DNA of 64,000 nt, taken from positions 1 to 64,000 of the forward strand of contig NZ_SCMP01000010.1 of NCBI RefSeq assembly GCF_005502935.1, given 5' to 3'. Positions 54,207-62,576 of this stretch are shown here, in pieces. The notes beneath the pieces are model-generated. The model had not been told where the DNA came from. It worked only from the letters and a program-made list of their open reading frames with translations, and ran no database searches. Position 1 is the first letter of the stretch. Each line of letters starts with the position of its first letter. This DNA is from Pseudomonas sp. 2FG. Lineage in GTDB: Bacteria; Pseudomonadota; Gammaproteobacteria; Pseudomonadales; Pseudomonadaceae. Position numbers and translations under genes: made by a program.

Positions 54207-56189
54207 TCAATCGACCGTGCTGTGCTGGCGGCTGGCGAGCGGCAGCGTGACCACCTTGCCCAGGCGCTGGATCGGTGCGGGGCGGCGAAAGGTGCGCAGC
54301 ATCTCGTTGGCCTGACTCAACTGCTGTTCCAGCTCCTGGGTATAGCGCTGCATGTGCTGGCCGCGCAGGCGTGCCTGCTGGGTGTCTTGGGCCAGCGCCT
54401 TGAGCCGCAGCATATGGGTTTCCAGCAGTTGCTTGTGCTCCAGGGTGTGCTGCATCAGGGGCATCAGCGCATCGCTGGCCCATTGCTCGGTCTCCTGGCG
54501 CAGGCGTTGGTGCAGGCCGATGACTTCCTGCACCTGGGTGGCGAAGAAGCGTCGGGTCAGGCTGCGTTGCTCGGTCAGCAGGGTCTTCAGGTGCAGGCGG
54601 AACTGATCGGCCTTGTCCTGCTGTTGCTGCAGTTCGCGCAGGTAGCGTTTGACGTTGAACTGCGGCGCGTCCACCCCGTGCAGCGGATTCTCTTCGTTGT
54701 GCCGGCGGTAGATGGCGGCGACCATCTTGTTGGCCATCTCGGCTTCTTGCCCGAGGTTCTGCAGGTCGCTCTCTATCGAACGGAAGAAATGCAGAATGGC
54801 CTGGTTGATGCCGAGGGTGGTCCAACTGCCGGTGAGGTTCTTGCGCACCTTGAGCAGATGTTCCTCCAGGCGCTCGGGGCGCGCCGCGGCACGCAGCAGA
54901 TCGCCCTGGCGCTTGAGCAGGCGCTGGTTGGTCTTCAGTCCGAGCAGGCGCCGATGGTGCTGGCTGTGATCGTCCTTGGTCTTGGCGGTCAGCTCGAACA
55001 GCAGCTGGCCGTTGTCCTGCTGGTGGTTGGCCAGCAGGCTGTGTTGCTCGCGGACTTTTCCCAGGCGCAGATTGAGCAGGTGCTGGCTGTTTTGCAGCAG
55101 GGCCAGCACCTGATTGACCACGCGCTCTTCGAGCAGGCGCTCCTTCTGCGCGACGATGCGCTCGCACAGCAGGTTTTCCAGGTCGCCGATCTGGCTGCGT
55201 GTGAGCAGTGGCTGATCCTTGCGCACTTTGGCCAGCAGGGCCTGTTTGGCCGACAGCGGCAGCACGTCCGCGCGGGCGATGCCGAGCTGTTTGGCGGTCG
55301 CCGCCTGGATCTGCTGGATGGCATTGTGCACGAAGGTGTCGCCGGCCAGGTCGTCCCACAGCACGTCGATCTTGTTCAGCACGGCGAACAGGCGGGTTGG
55401 GGTGTCCTCGTCGAGCTGGCGGATGTGCGTCTGCCAGACGGCCATGTCGCTGGCGGTCACCCCGGTATCGGCGGACAGCAGGAAGATGATCGCCTGGGCG
55501 CTGGGCAGCATCGACAGGGTCAGCTCGGGTTCGCTGCCGAGGGCGTTCAAGCCGGGGGTGTCGAGGATGCGCAGGCCTTGGCGCAGCAGCGGGTGGTCGA
55601 AGTTGACGATGGCGTGGCGCCAGGCGGGCACCAACACCTGGTCGGGCTTGCCGGCGCTTTCCAGCATGTCCGGGTGGAAGCCCAGCTGAATCGCCTGTTC
55701 CACCGGCATGGGTTTGGTCTTCGCGACTTGGGTGAAGGCCTGCACCATATTGTCGGGATCGCTGATATCCAGCGGGATGTTCACCCAATGCCGGGGAATG
55801 CGCTTGAACTGGGCGATGCTGGCCTCGGCCAGGCGCGTTTCGATCGGCAGCAGACGAATATAGGAGCGTTCCGAGCGCGGATCGAAGAACAGCTCGGTCG
55901 GGCACATGGTGGTGCGCCCGGCGTGCGAGGGCAGCATGCGCTGGCCGTATTCGGAGAAGAACAGGCTGTTGATCAGCTCGGTCTTGCCGCGGGAGAACTC
56001 GCCGATAAAGGCCAGGGTGATGTGGTCGGTGCGCAGCAGGCGCAGTGCGCCCTCGAGCTTGGCCTCCACGGCCTCGGAGCTGAGGCGGTTAGTAGCCAGC
56101 CAACTGCGATAGCGGGTGATCTCGCGCATCAACTCGCGCTTCCAGGTGACGTAAGCGCTCACCTGTTGACTGAGACGTTCCATGCTCAT
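54207..56189 (-). CDS. Dynamin-like GTPase family protein
   Basis: A 660-residue large GTPase. The P-loop GEFSRGKTE is at residues 63-71, switch I includes GRTTMCPTELFF, G3 is DTPGLNALGS and G4 is LNKIDVLWDD. After the GTPase domain (to about 330) comes a long stretch of heptad-rich helices (about 330-640), rich in Gln, Leu and His, typical of the dynamin stalk. No membrane helix is obvious. Related bacterial dynamin-like proteins remodel or protect membranes, but the role of this one is not known. Monocistronic between metX and the DUF167 gene. The 54166-55905 and antisense 54222-56642 frames are shadows. Confidence 0.87.
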   Translation of the reverse strand: MSMERLSQQVSAYVTWKRELMREITRYRSWLATNRLSSEAVEAKLEGALRLLRTDHITLAFIGEFSRGKTELINSLFFSEYGQRMLPSHAGRTTMCPTELFFDPRSERSYIRLLPIETRLAEASIAQFKRIPRHWVNIPLDISDPDNMVQAFTQVAKTKPMPVEQAIQLGFHPDMLESAGKPDQVLVPAWRHAIVNFDHPLLRQGLRILDTPGLNALGSEPELTLSMLPSAQAIIFLLSADTGVTASDMAVWQTHIRQLDEDTPTRLFAVLNKIDVLWDDLAGDTFVHNAIQQIQAATAKQLGIARADVLPLSAKQALLAKVRKDQPLLTRSQIGDLENLLCERIVAQKERLLEERVVNQVLALLQNSQHLLNLRLGKVREQHSLLANHQQDNGQLLFELTAKTKDDHSQHHRRLLGLKTNQRLLKRQGDLLRAAARPERLEEHLLKVRKNLTGSWTTLGINQAILHFFRSIESDLQNLGQEAEMANKMVAAIYRRHNEENPLHGVDAPQFNVKRYLRELQQQQDKADQFRLHLKTLLTEQRSLTRRFFATQVQEVIGLHQRLRQETEQWASDALMPLMQHTLEHKQLLETHMLRLKALAQDTQQARLRGQHMQRYTQELEQQLSQANEMLRTFRRPAPIQRLGKVVTLPLASRQHSTVD

Positions 56190-56347
56190 CCGTGCTCTCC
56201 TTTCGGCAACGCATCCTGCGGGTCATTGAGGAAGATCAGTACAGATCGGCCGAGCGGCATCCTCGCTTGCGCCGAACGCAAGGCATGTGGCAGCTGGCCA
56301 CTGCGGTGCATTATGCGGGTCGTGGCGCGCGCGTCAATCAGGCGGGC

Positions 56348-56650
56348 TCAGCGGCCCGTCTTAAGGTCGGTCAGCCCGAGCTCGGGCGGGAGGCGCTTGG
56401 GGTTGTGGATGCGCACGCGCTTGTGCCGGTTCAGCTCGCCACTTTCCAGGCGGACCTGGCGCTTGGCGACGCCGAAGGCGCTGGCGAGAAAGGCCAGCAA
56501 GTGCGCATTGGCCTTGCCTTCCACCGGCGGGGCGGTGAGGCGAATCTTCAACCGCTCGCCATGCAGCCCGGCGAACTCGTCGCAACTGGCCTTGGGCTGC
56601 AAGTGGCAATCGAGGATCAGGTCATCGCCATCCCAGCGGTAGAACGGCAT
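56348..56650 (-). CDS. DUF167 family protein (YggU-like)
   Basis: A 100-residue protein of the YggU/DUF167 family: LILDCHLQPKASCDEFAGLHGERLKIRLTAPPVEGKANAHLLAFLA is diagnostic (A-P-P-V-E-G-K-A-N). The fold is a small alpha/beta domain of unknown function. It follows the YggT-type gene by one base and completes the yggS-proC-yggT-yggU cluster common to proteobacteria. Confidence 0.92.
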   Translation of the reverse strand: MPFYRWDGDDLILDCHLQPKASCDEFAGLHGERLKIRLTAPPVEGKANAHLLAFLASAFGVAKRQVRLESGELNRHKRVRIHNPKRLPPELGLTDLKTGR

Positions 56651-56651
56651 C

Positions 56652-57245
56652 TCAGAGGAAGGGGCTGAGGATCGGCGGCATGCCGGTGGCGATCGCCAGC
56701 TTGCCGAGGACGAAGCGGTCGATCAGGTTCAATGCGATAAAGGCGAAGATCGGCGAGATATCCAGGCCGCCCATGCTCGGCAGGATGCGCCGGATCGGCA
56801 TCAGCATCGGCTCGCAGATCTGATTGACCAGCTGGGCGCCCGGATTGTGGCTGCCTTGGGCGACCCAGGAGAGGATCACGCTGACGATTAGGGCGAAGAA
56901 GAACACCTTGAGGAGCAGCGAGGTGACGCTGATGACCGACCAGACCAGCAACTGCAGCAGATAGTCGCCGATGCCGTAACCCATCAGGACCAGGGTGACG
57001 ATCAGCAGCAGCAACTGCACCAGGATCGCCAGCACCAGCGAGGCCATATCCAGCCCGCCGAAGCCCGGAATGATCCGCCGCAGTGGCTTGAGCAGTGGCT
57101 GGGTGGCGCGCACGATGAACTGGCTGAGCGGGTTATAGAAGTCGGCGCGCACCAGTTGCAGGATGAAGCGCAACAGCACGATCAGCAGGTACAGGCTGCC
57201 GAGCGTCTGGATGATGTAGATGAGGGCTTCGATGAATCCGGACAT
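56652..57245 (-). CDS. YggT family membrane protein
   Basis: A 197-residue protein with two YggT domains in tandem, each with two hydrophobic helices (about 5-30 and 62-88; then 98-125 and 160-190) and the NPLSQF / NPGAQL plus PLLKPLRRIIPGFGGLD / PMLMPIRRILPSMGGLD repeats. Function is not settled; relatives have been linked to membrane or osmotic homeostasis and to division-related complexes in Gram-positives. Between proC and the DUF167 gene with nine- and one-base gaps. Confidence 0.92.
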   Translation of the reverse strand: MSGFIEALIYIIQTLGSLYLLIVLLRFILQLVRADFYNPLSQFIVRATQPLLKPLRRIIPGFGGLDMASLVLAILVQLLLLIVTLVLMGYGIGDYLLQLLVWSVISVTSLLLKVFFFALIVSVILSWVAQGSHNPGAQLVNQICEPMLMPIRRILPSMGGLDISPIFAFIALNLIDRFVLGKLAIATGMPPILSPFL

Positions 57246-57254
57246 TAATGGCTC

Positions 57255-58073
57255 CTATTGACCCAGTTGTTCGGCCAGCTCGGCGGAACGCCGTGCGGCG
57301 GCGGTGAGTGCCTGTTCGACCAGGGCCTCGAAGCCGCCGGCCTGGAACGTCTTGATCGCCGCCTCGGTCGTGCCGGCGGGCGAGGTGACGCGGCGGCGCA
57401 ACTCGGCGGCCTCGACCTCGCTGCCGACGGCCATACGCGCAGCGCCCAGCGCCGTTTGCAGGGTCAGCTGGGCGGCCGTGGCGCGCGGCAGGCCGAGCTT
57501 CTCGCCGGCCGCAGTCATCGCCTCGATCAGCAGGAAGAAATACGCCGGGCCGCTGCCGGAGACGGCGGTCACCGCGTCGAGCAGCTGTTCCTCGTCCAGC
57601 CACAGCGCCACTCCGACCGCCGCGAGCAGTTGCTCGGCCTGCTGGCGCTGCGCGGCGGACACCTGGGCGTTGGCGTACAGGCCGCTAACGCCTTGGCGCA
57701 ACAATGCCGGGGTGTTCGGCATGCAGCGCACGATTGGCTGGGCACCCAACCAGTTCTGCAGGCTGGCGCAGGTGATGCCGGCGGCGATGGAGACAATCAA
57801 TTGCGTGCCGCTCAGGCTCGGCGCCAGGGCCTGGCAGACGGCTTTCATGGCTTGCGGCTTGACGGCCAGGACTATCACGTCGGCGCCCTGGATGGCCTCG
57901 GCGTTATCGGCAACGACTTCGATGCCGTGCTCGGCGGTAATCTTGGCGCGCTGCTCGGCGCCTGGGTCGCTGGCACGAATGCGCGCGGCCTCCATGCCTT
58001 GGGCGCGCAGGCCGCCGATCAGGCTGGCGGCCATGTTGCCGGCGCCGATAAAAGCAATGCGGGTGTTGCTCAT
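57255..58073 (-). CDS. proC: Pyrroline-5-carboxylate reductase
   Basis: Last step of proline synthesis, reducing pyrroline-5-carboxylate with NAD(P)H. The 272-residue protein has the Rossmann motif FIGAGNMAASLIGGL (about 8-22), MPNTPALLRQGVSGLYAN, and the C-terminal signature SGSGPAYFFLLIEAMTAAGEKLGLPRATA followed by VTSPAGTTEAAI. Length is typical (E. coli 269). Part of the yggS-proC-yggT-yggU unit. Confidence 0.97.
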   Translation of the reverse strand: MSNTRIAFIGAGNMAASLIGGLRAQGMEAARIRASDPGAEQRAKITAEHGIEVVADNAEAIQGADVIVLAVKPQAMKAVCQALAPSLSGTQLIVSIAAGITCASLQNWLGAQPIVRCMPNTPALLRQGVSGLYANAQVSAAQRQQAEQLLAAVGVALWLDEEQLLDAVTAVSGSGPAYFFLLIEAMTAAGEKLGLPRATAAQLTLQTALGAARMAVGSEVEAAELRRRVTSPAGTTEAAIKTFQAGGFEALVEQALTAAARRSAELAEQLGQ

Positions 58074-58104
58074 AAAACGCTTCCTTTATTAAGAGCGGGC
58101 CGAG

Positions 58105-58791
58105 TCATCGGCGGCTGTAGTCGCGGGCGCCAAACAGGGCCGTGCCAATCCGTACCCAGCTGGCGCCCTCGGCAATCGCGGCTTCCAGATCGTGGCTCAT
58201 GCCCATGGAGAGGGTGTCGAGTTCCAGGTTCAGGCTGGCCTGCAGCGCTCGTACTTGGGCGAAGGCCGCATGCTGCGCGGCGAGATCCTCGGTCGGTTCG
58301 GGAATGGCCATCAGTCCGCGGAGTTTCAGCCGTGGCAACTGCGCGACCGCGGCCGCTAGCACCGGTAAATCCTCGGGAGCACAGCCGGATTTGCTTGCCT
58401 CGCCGCTGACATTGACCTGCAAGCAGATATTCAGTGGCGGTAGCTGTGGCGGACGCTGTTCAGACAGGCGTTGCGCGATCTTCAGTCGGTCGACCGAATG
58501 TACCCAGCTGAAATGCTCGGCGATGGCCTTGGTCTTATTCGACTGAATGGGGCCGATGAAATGCCAAATCAAGGGCAAATCGCTCAGCTCGGCCTGCTTG
58601 CTCAGGGCCTCCTGCAGGTAGTTTTCACCAAAGTCATGCAAGCCCGCCGCGCAGGCTTCACGGATGGCTTGCGCCGGTTTGGTTTTACTCACGGCCAATA
58701 GGCCGATCGCCGCGTAATCGCGCTGCGAGGCTTGCGCCGCCTCACGGATACGCTCACCGACCTTTGCAATATTCTCTGCTATCGTGGACAT
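58105..58791 (-). CDS. PLP homeostasis protein (YggS family)
   Basis: A 228-residue single-domain PLP-binding protein of the YggS/PLPBP family. The PLP lysine is K36 in LLAVSKTKPAQAI, followed by GLHDFGENYLQEALSK, WHFIGPIQSNKTKAIAEHF and the C-terminal LSMGMSHDLEAAIAEGASWVRIGTALFG. These proteins buffer free PLP and affect amino-acid pools; no catalysis is known. Divergent from pilT with about 57 bases between the starts, as in most gammaproteobacteria. Confidence 0.95.
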   Translation of the reverse strand: MSTIAENIAKVGERIREAAQASQRDYAAIGLLAVSKTKPAQAIREACAAGLHDFGENYLQEALSKQAELSDLPLIWHFIGPIQSNKTKAIAEHFSWVHSVDRLKIAQRLSEQRPPQLPPLNICLQVNVSGEASKSGCAPEDLPVLAAAVAQLPRLKLRGLMAIPEPTEDLAAQHAAFAQVRALQASLNLELDTLSMGMSHDLEAAIAEGASWVRIGTALFGARDYSRR

Positions 58792-58848
58792 TACCTGCGC
58801 CAGCCGCCTAGGGTCTGCGGCATTCTACCTTTGTCTTTAGGGAGTTCC

Positions 58849-59883
58849 ATGGATATCACCGAGCTGCTTGCCTTCAGCGCCAAGCAAGGCGCTTCAGACC
58901 TGCACCTCTCTGCTGGTTTGCCGCCGATGATTCGGGTCGACGGCGATGTGCGGCGAATCAATTTACCCGCTCTGGATCATAAGCAGGTGCATGCGCTGAT
59001 CTACGACATCATGAATGACAAGCAGCGTAAGGATTTCGAGGAGTTTCTCGAGACCGACTTCTCCTTCGAAGTCCCAGGTGTCGCGCGCTTCCGGGTCAAC
59101 GCCTTCAACCAGAACCGCGGTGCCGGTGCGGTATTTCGGACCATTCCGTCCAAGGTGCTGTCCATGGAAGACCTGGGCATGGGCGAGATCTTCAAGAAGA
59201 TTTCCGATGTGCCGCGTGGCCTGGTGTTGGTCACCGGGCCGACCGGTTCGGGCAAGTCGACCACGCTGGCGGCGATGCTCGATTATCTGAACAGCACCAA
59301 ATATCACCATATTCTCACCGTTGAAGACCCGATCGAATTCGTTCACGAGTCGAAAAAGTGCCTGATCAACCAACGGGAAGTGCATCGCGATACCCTCGGC
59401 TTCTCCGAAGCGCTGCGTTCGGCGCTGCGGGAAGACCCGGACATCATCCTGGTCGGTGAGATGCGCGACCTGGAAACCATCCGTTTGGCGCTGACCGCCG
59501 CGGAAACCGGGCACCTGGTGTTCGGCACCCTGCACACCACCTCGGCGGCCAAGACCATCGACCGGGTGGTCGACGTATTCCCGGCGGAAGAGAAGTCCAT
59601 GGTCCGCTCCATGCTGTCCGAGTCGCTGCAGTCGGTGATCTCGCAAACCCTGATCAAGAAGGTCGGCGGTGGTCGAGTGGCCGCCCACGAGATCATGATC
59701 GGCACCCCGGCGATCCGTAACCTGATCCGCGAAGACAAGGTCGCGCAGATGTATTCGGCGATCCAGACCGGTGGTTCGCTGGGCATGCAGACCCTCGACT
59801 CCTGCCTCAAGGGCCTGGTGGCCAAGGGCTTGATCACCCGCGATAACGCCCGGGAAAAATCCAAGACCCCAGAAAATTTCTGA
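58849..59883 (+). CDS. pilT: Type IV pilus retraction ATPase PilT
   Basis: Hexameric ATPase that depolymerises type IV pili, driving twitching motility. The 344-residue protein (P. aeruginosa 344) has the N-terminal PAS-like domain (SDLHLSAGLPPMIRVDGDV), Walker A GPTGSGKSTT (about 130), Asp box EDPIEF, Walker B ILVGEMRDLETIRLALTAAETGHLVFGTLHT, and the PilT-specific AIRNLIRE motif (about 288) required for retraction. The start MDITELLAFSAKQGAS at 58849 has GGAG upstream. pilU follows. Confidence 0.98.
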   Translation: MDITELLAFSAKQGASDLHLSAGLPPMIRVDGDVRRINLPALDHKQVHALIYDIMNDKQRKDFEEFLETDFSFEVPGVARFRVNAFNQNRGAGAVFRTIPSKVLSMEDLGMGEIFKKISDVPRGLVLVTGPTGSGKSTTLAAMLDYLNSTKYHHILTVEDPIEFVHESKKCLINQREVHRDTLGFSEALRSALREDPDIILVGEMRDLETIRLALTAAETGHLVFGTLHTTSAAKTIDRVVDVFPAEEKSMVRSMLSESLQSVISQTLIKKVGGGRVAAHEIMIGTPAIRNLIREDKVAQMYSAIQTGGSLGMQTLDSCLKGLVAKGLITRDNAREKSKTPENF

Positions 59884-59890
59884 TCCGTAT

Positions 59891-59914
59891 CCGCCCCGCC
59901 AGGTGGCGGGGCGG
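59891..59914. repeat. Strong GC hairpin between pilT and pilU
   Basis: CCGCCCCGCC and GGCGGGGCGG form a perfect 10-base stem with the loop AGGT, eight bases past the pilT stop. There is no T-run after it, so it is not a classical terminator; attenuation, RNA processing or 3'-end protection of the pilT message are possible. Confidence 0.65.
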
Positions 59915-60015
59915 GTTACGTCGGTTGCGGTACACGCTCGCAATCGACTCGCCCTTCGGGCTGGCGGTACCTGCAAGACTGCCGTGAGTGAGTCGCGTGA
60001 GAGGCGAGAGAGTCC

Positions 60016-61161
60016 ATGGAATTCGAAAAACTGCTGCGTTTGATGATGGAAAAGGGAGGCTCCGACCTGTTTATTACGGCGGGTGTGCCGCCGTCGATGA
60101 AGGTCAATGGCAAGATCATGCCGGTGACCAAGACTCCCCTGTCGCCCGAGCAGGCCCGTGAAACCGTACACTCGGTGATGAACGAGCAGCAACGTCGGGA
60201 CTTTGCCGAAAACCATGAATGCAACTTCGCCATCAGTGCGCGCGGTATCGGCCGCTTCCGGGTCAGTGCCTTCTATCAGCGCAACCTGGCGGGGATGGTG
60301 CTGCGGCGCATCGAGACCAATATTCCGACTCTGGACGATCTCAAGCTGCCGGAAGTGCTGAAGAAGCTGGCGCTGACTAAGCGTGGGCTGGTGTTGTTCG
60401 TCGGCGCGACCGGTACCGGTAAGTCGACCTCGCTGGCGGCGATGATCGGTTACCGCAACAAGAACAGCAGCGGCCACATCATCTCCATCGAAGACCCGAT
60501 CGAATACATCCACCAGCACCAGAGCTGTATCGTCACTCAGCGCGAAGTGGGGATCGATACCGAGTCCTTCGAGGTGGCGCTGAAGAACACCCTGCGCCAG
60601 GCCCCCGACGTGATCCTGATCGGTGAGGTGCGCACCCGCGAGACCATGGATCACGCCGTGGCGTTCGCCGAAACCGGCCACCTGTGCCTGGCCACCTTGC
60701 ACGCCAACAACGCCAACCAGGCGCTGGATCGGATCATCAACTTCTTCCCGGCCGACCGGCAGAGTCAGGTGTGGATGGACTTGTCGCTGAACCTCAAGGC
60801 CATAGTCGCCCAGCAACTGGTACCGACCCCGGATGGCAAGGGCCGGCGTGCGGTGATCGAAGTGCTGATCAACACGCCGCTGGCGGCCGACTTGATCCGC
60901 AAGGGCGAGGTGCACGAGCTGAAGGCCTTGATGAAGCGCTCAACCGAACTGGGCATGCAGACCTTCGATCAGGCGCTCTACAACCTCTACAGCCAGGGTG
61001 AGATCACCTATGAAGATGCGCTGGCCTATGCCGATTCGGCCAACGACCTGCGCTTGATGATCAAGCTCGGTTCGGAGACCGATGGCGAGCATCTGTCCAG
61101 CATCTCTCAGGGGCTGTCGCTGGAGACCAGCGAGGAAGATACCGGCCGGCGTTTCCGCTAA
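60016..61161 (+). CDS. pilU: Type IV pilus accessory retraction ATPase PilU
   Basis: PilT paralog that assists PilT-dependent retraction. The 381-residue protein has FITAGVPPSMKVNGKIMPV near the N-terminus, Walker A GATGTGKSTSLAAMIG (about 133), EDPIEYIHQHQS, and Walker B ILIGEVRTRETMDHAVAFAETGHLCLATLHANNANQALDRI. In place of PilT's AIRNLIRE it has PLAADLIRKGEVHELK, and it has a C-terminal extension of about 35 residues (DGEHLSSISQGLSLE...), both typical of PilU. Start ATG 60016 follows a GAGAG ribosome site. Confidence 0.97.
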   Translation: MEFEKLLRLMMEKGGSDLFITAGVPPSMKVNGKIMPVTKTPLSPEQARETVHSVMNEQQRRDFAENHECNFAISARGIGRFRVSAFYQRNLAGMVLRRIETNIPTLDDLKLPEVLKKLALTKRGLVLFVGATGTGKSTSLAAMIGYRNKNSSGHIISIEDPIEYIHQHQSCIVTQREVGIDTESFEVALKNTLRQAPDVILIGEVRTRETMDHAVAFAETGHLCLATLHANNANQALDRIINFFPADRQSQVWMDLSLNLKAIVAQQLVPTPDGKGRRAVIEVLINTPLAADLIRKGEVHELKALMKRSTELGMQTFDQALYNLYSQGEITYEDALAYADSANDLRLMIKLGSETDGEHLSSISQGLSLETSEEDTGRRFR

Positions 61162-61230
61162 GGCGCCGGTTAAACCGCTGGCGCGTGGACTTTATCTTCG
61201 TGCTGGCTGCCGCAGGGCGTGGTCTGGATG

Positions 61231-61254
61231 GCGCCTCAGCGCTGGCTGAGGCGC
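61231..61254. repeat. Hairpin over the 3' end of the NlpC/P60 gene
   Basis: GCGCCTCAGC and GCTGAGGCGC form a perfect 10-base stem around a four-base loop. It overlaps the last codons and stop (61236-61238) of the minus-strand peptidase gene, in the convergent gap with pilU. No T-run on either strand. Confidence 0.5.
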
Positions 61255-61832
61255 AGCTGCGAGCCGCTGGCGGGCTCGTTGTTCGGCAGCACGCGCTTGG
61301 CCAGCGCGTAGTGGCGTTTCCAGTAGGGTTTGTTCAGGGTGTCGATGGTGACGCTTTTGCCGCGGCGTGGCGCATGGATAAACCGATCGTTGCCGAGGTA
61401 GATCGCGACATGGTTGACCTTGCGGCTTCTGATGTTGAAGAACAGCAGATCACCCGGTTCGAGTTGGTCCCGCGAGACTCTTTGCCCGTCGGCGCGCGAC
61501 ATGGCGTTGGACGTGCGGGGGAGATCCACCTCGTCGATATTGTCGAAGGCGTATTTGACCAGGCCGCTGCAGTCGAAACCTTTTTCCGGCGTGCTGCCAC
61601 CCCAGCGGTAGCGGATGCCGAGCGCGTTTACCGCGCGGCTCAAGACGCTGCTGCTGTGCTCGGCCGCCAGCGCCGAGGGGGACGGCTTGTGCGTGCTGCG
61701 GTTGCTGGCCGAATAGGCTTTGACCGTGTGTCCGGTGGAGCCGGCAGGCAGCGGCTGATAGCGGTTAGTCGCTTGCGCGGCGAGTGGCAAAGCAAGGCAA
61801 AGGGTTAGCCATGTCAGGTAAATCGAACGCAT
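61236..61832 (-). CDS. C40 (NlpC/P60) peptidase, secreted
   Basis: A 198-residue cell-wall peptidase probably cutting peptide cross-bridges of peptidoglycan. Signal peptide about 1-20 (LALPLAAQA), a Ser/Thr-rich linker, then the NlpC/P60 domain from about residue 75: catalytic Cys in GFDCSGLVKYAF (about 96), His in VNHVAIYLGNDRFIHAP (about 147) with the polar third residue His in FIHAP. No lipobox. The start MRSIYLTW at 61832 fits the signal peptide; a TATAAA/TTAAAA promoter lies just upstream. Convergent with pilU. Confidence 0.9.
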   Translation of the reverse strand: MRSIYLTWLTLCLALPLAAQATNRYQPLPAGSTGHTVKAYSASNRSTHKPSPSALAAEHSSSVLSRAVNALGIRYRWGGSTPEKGFDCSGLVKYAFDNIDEVDLPRTSNAMSRADGQRVSRDQLEPGDLLFFNIRSRKVNHVAIYLGNDRFIHAPRRGKSVTIDTLNKPYWKRHYALAKRVLPNNEPASGSQLRLSQR

Positions 61833-61863
61833 TTGGCAGGGCTCGTGGTTGGAGGCGCGCAAC

Positions 61864-61893
61864 TTTATAACAGCTTTTTTGCACATTTTTTAA
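61864..61893 (-). promoter_or_regulatory. Probable sigma-70 promoter of the NlpC/P60 gene
   Basis: On the minus strand, TTAAAA (61888-61893) and TATAAA (61864-61869) are 18 bases apart in an AT-rich patch, about 30 bases before the peptidase start. Confidence 0.45.
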
Positions 61894-62119
61894 CCATTGG
61901 TCGATTAGAACTCGTGTCCAATAGCCGAATCAGTGCGACAAAATGCCGCTTTTTACGGTGTTTTGAGTGAGGAAACCTGCCTCTGCGGTTGGCAGAATGG
62001 TGGTTGGGATACGTCCCATCGACCTGGGCCAGGCCGTCTGCTGTAGGCGTTCCAGTACCGATAAATCTGCGTTGGATTCAGCGCTCAGAACAGCATCAAT
62101 CATCTGCCAGGAGGCACGC

Positions 62120-62521
62120 ATGGACGTACGTCAGGATACCCACAGTAAGGTCATAGGTTATCTGTTGTGGATCTTCGGGTTCCTCGGAGCGCACCGCTTC
62201 TATTACGGCAAGCCGGTGACCGGCACCCTCTGGTTCTTCACCCTCGGCCTGCTATTCATCGGCTGGATCATCGACCTGTTCCTGATCCCTTCGATGGATC
62301 GCGAGGCAGATTTGCGTTTCAACGCTGGGGAGACGGACTACAACGTCGCCTGGATTCTGCTGACCTTTCTCGGTGTGTTCGGTGTGCATCGCATGTATCA
62401 AGGCAAGTGGATCAGCGGCATCCTCTACCTGCTCACAGGCGGTTTCTTCCTGCTGGGGGTGCTCTACGATTTCTGGACCCTGAACGAGCAGGTCTCGCTG
62501 CGCAACGCCCAGCGCGGCTAA
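62120..62521 (+). CDS. TM2 domain protein, two TM2 units
   Basis: A 133-residue membrane protein with two TM2 modules: residues about 10-50 (IGYLLWIFGFLGAHRFYYGKPVTG and the following LWFFTLGLLFIGWIIDLFLIP) and about 75-120 (LLTFLGVFGVHRMYQGKWISG with LYLLTGGFFLLGVLYDFW). The GxHRxY/F motif between helices is repeated exactly (GAHRFYYGK and GVHRMYQGK). TM2 proteins are of unknown function, some linked to membrane or signal-protein roles. Four helices in total. ATG 62120 has GGAGG upstream; earlier in-frame ATGs give an unlikely extension. Confidence 0.9.
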   Translation: MDVRQDTHSKVIGYLLWIFGFLGAHRFYYGKPVTGTLWFFTLGLLFIGWIIDLFLIPSMDREADLRFNAGETDYNVAWILLTFLGVFGVHRMYQGKWISGILYLLTGGFFLLGVLYDFWTLNEQVSLRNAQRG

Positions 62522-62528
62522 ACCGGCC

Positions 62529-62569
62529 GTAACGAAGAAGCCCGCCGATTGGCGGGCTTCTTCGTTACG
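62529..62569. terminator. Bidirectional terminator between TM2 gene and pyrC'
   Basis: A perfect 18- to 19-base stem (62529-62547 with 62551-62569) centred on GCCCGCC and GGCGGGC, closed by a three-base loop. T-rich flanks on both strands (TTCTTCGTT) suggest intrinsic termination in both directions, between two convergent genes 55 bases apart. Confidence 0.8.
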
Positions 62570-62576
62570 GGTGGAC

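Noticed and set aside
54166..55905. 579-residue frame on the same strand as the dynamin-like gene
   Set aside because: Arg/Pro/Ala-rich out-of-frame shadow that would overlap almost the whole GTPase gene.
54222..56642. 806-residue plus-strand frame opposite the dynamin-like gene
   Set aside because: Very long, but low-complexity Leu/Gln/Gly/His composition without motifs, and the opposite strand has all GTPase motifs.
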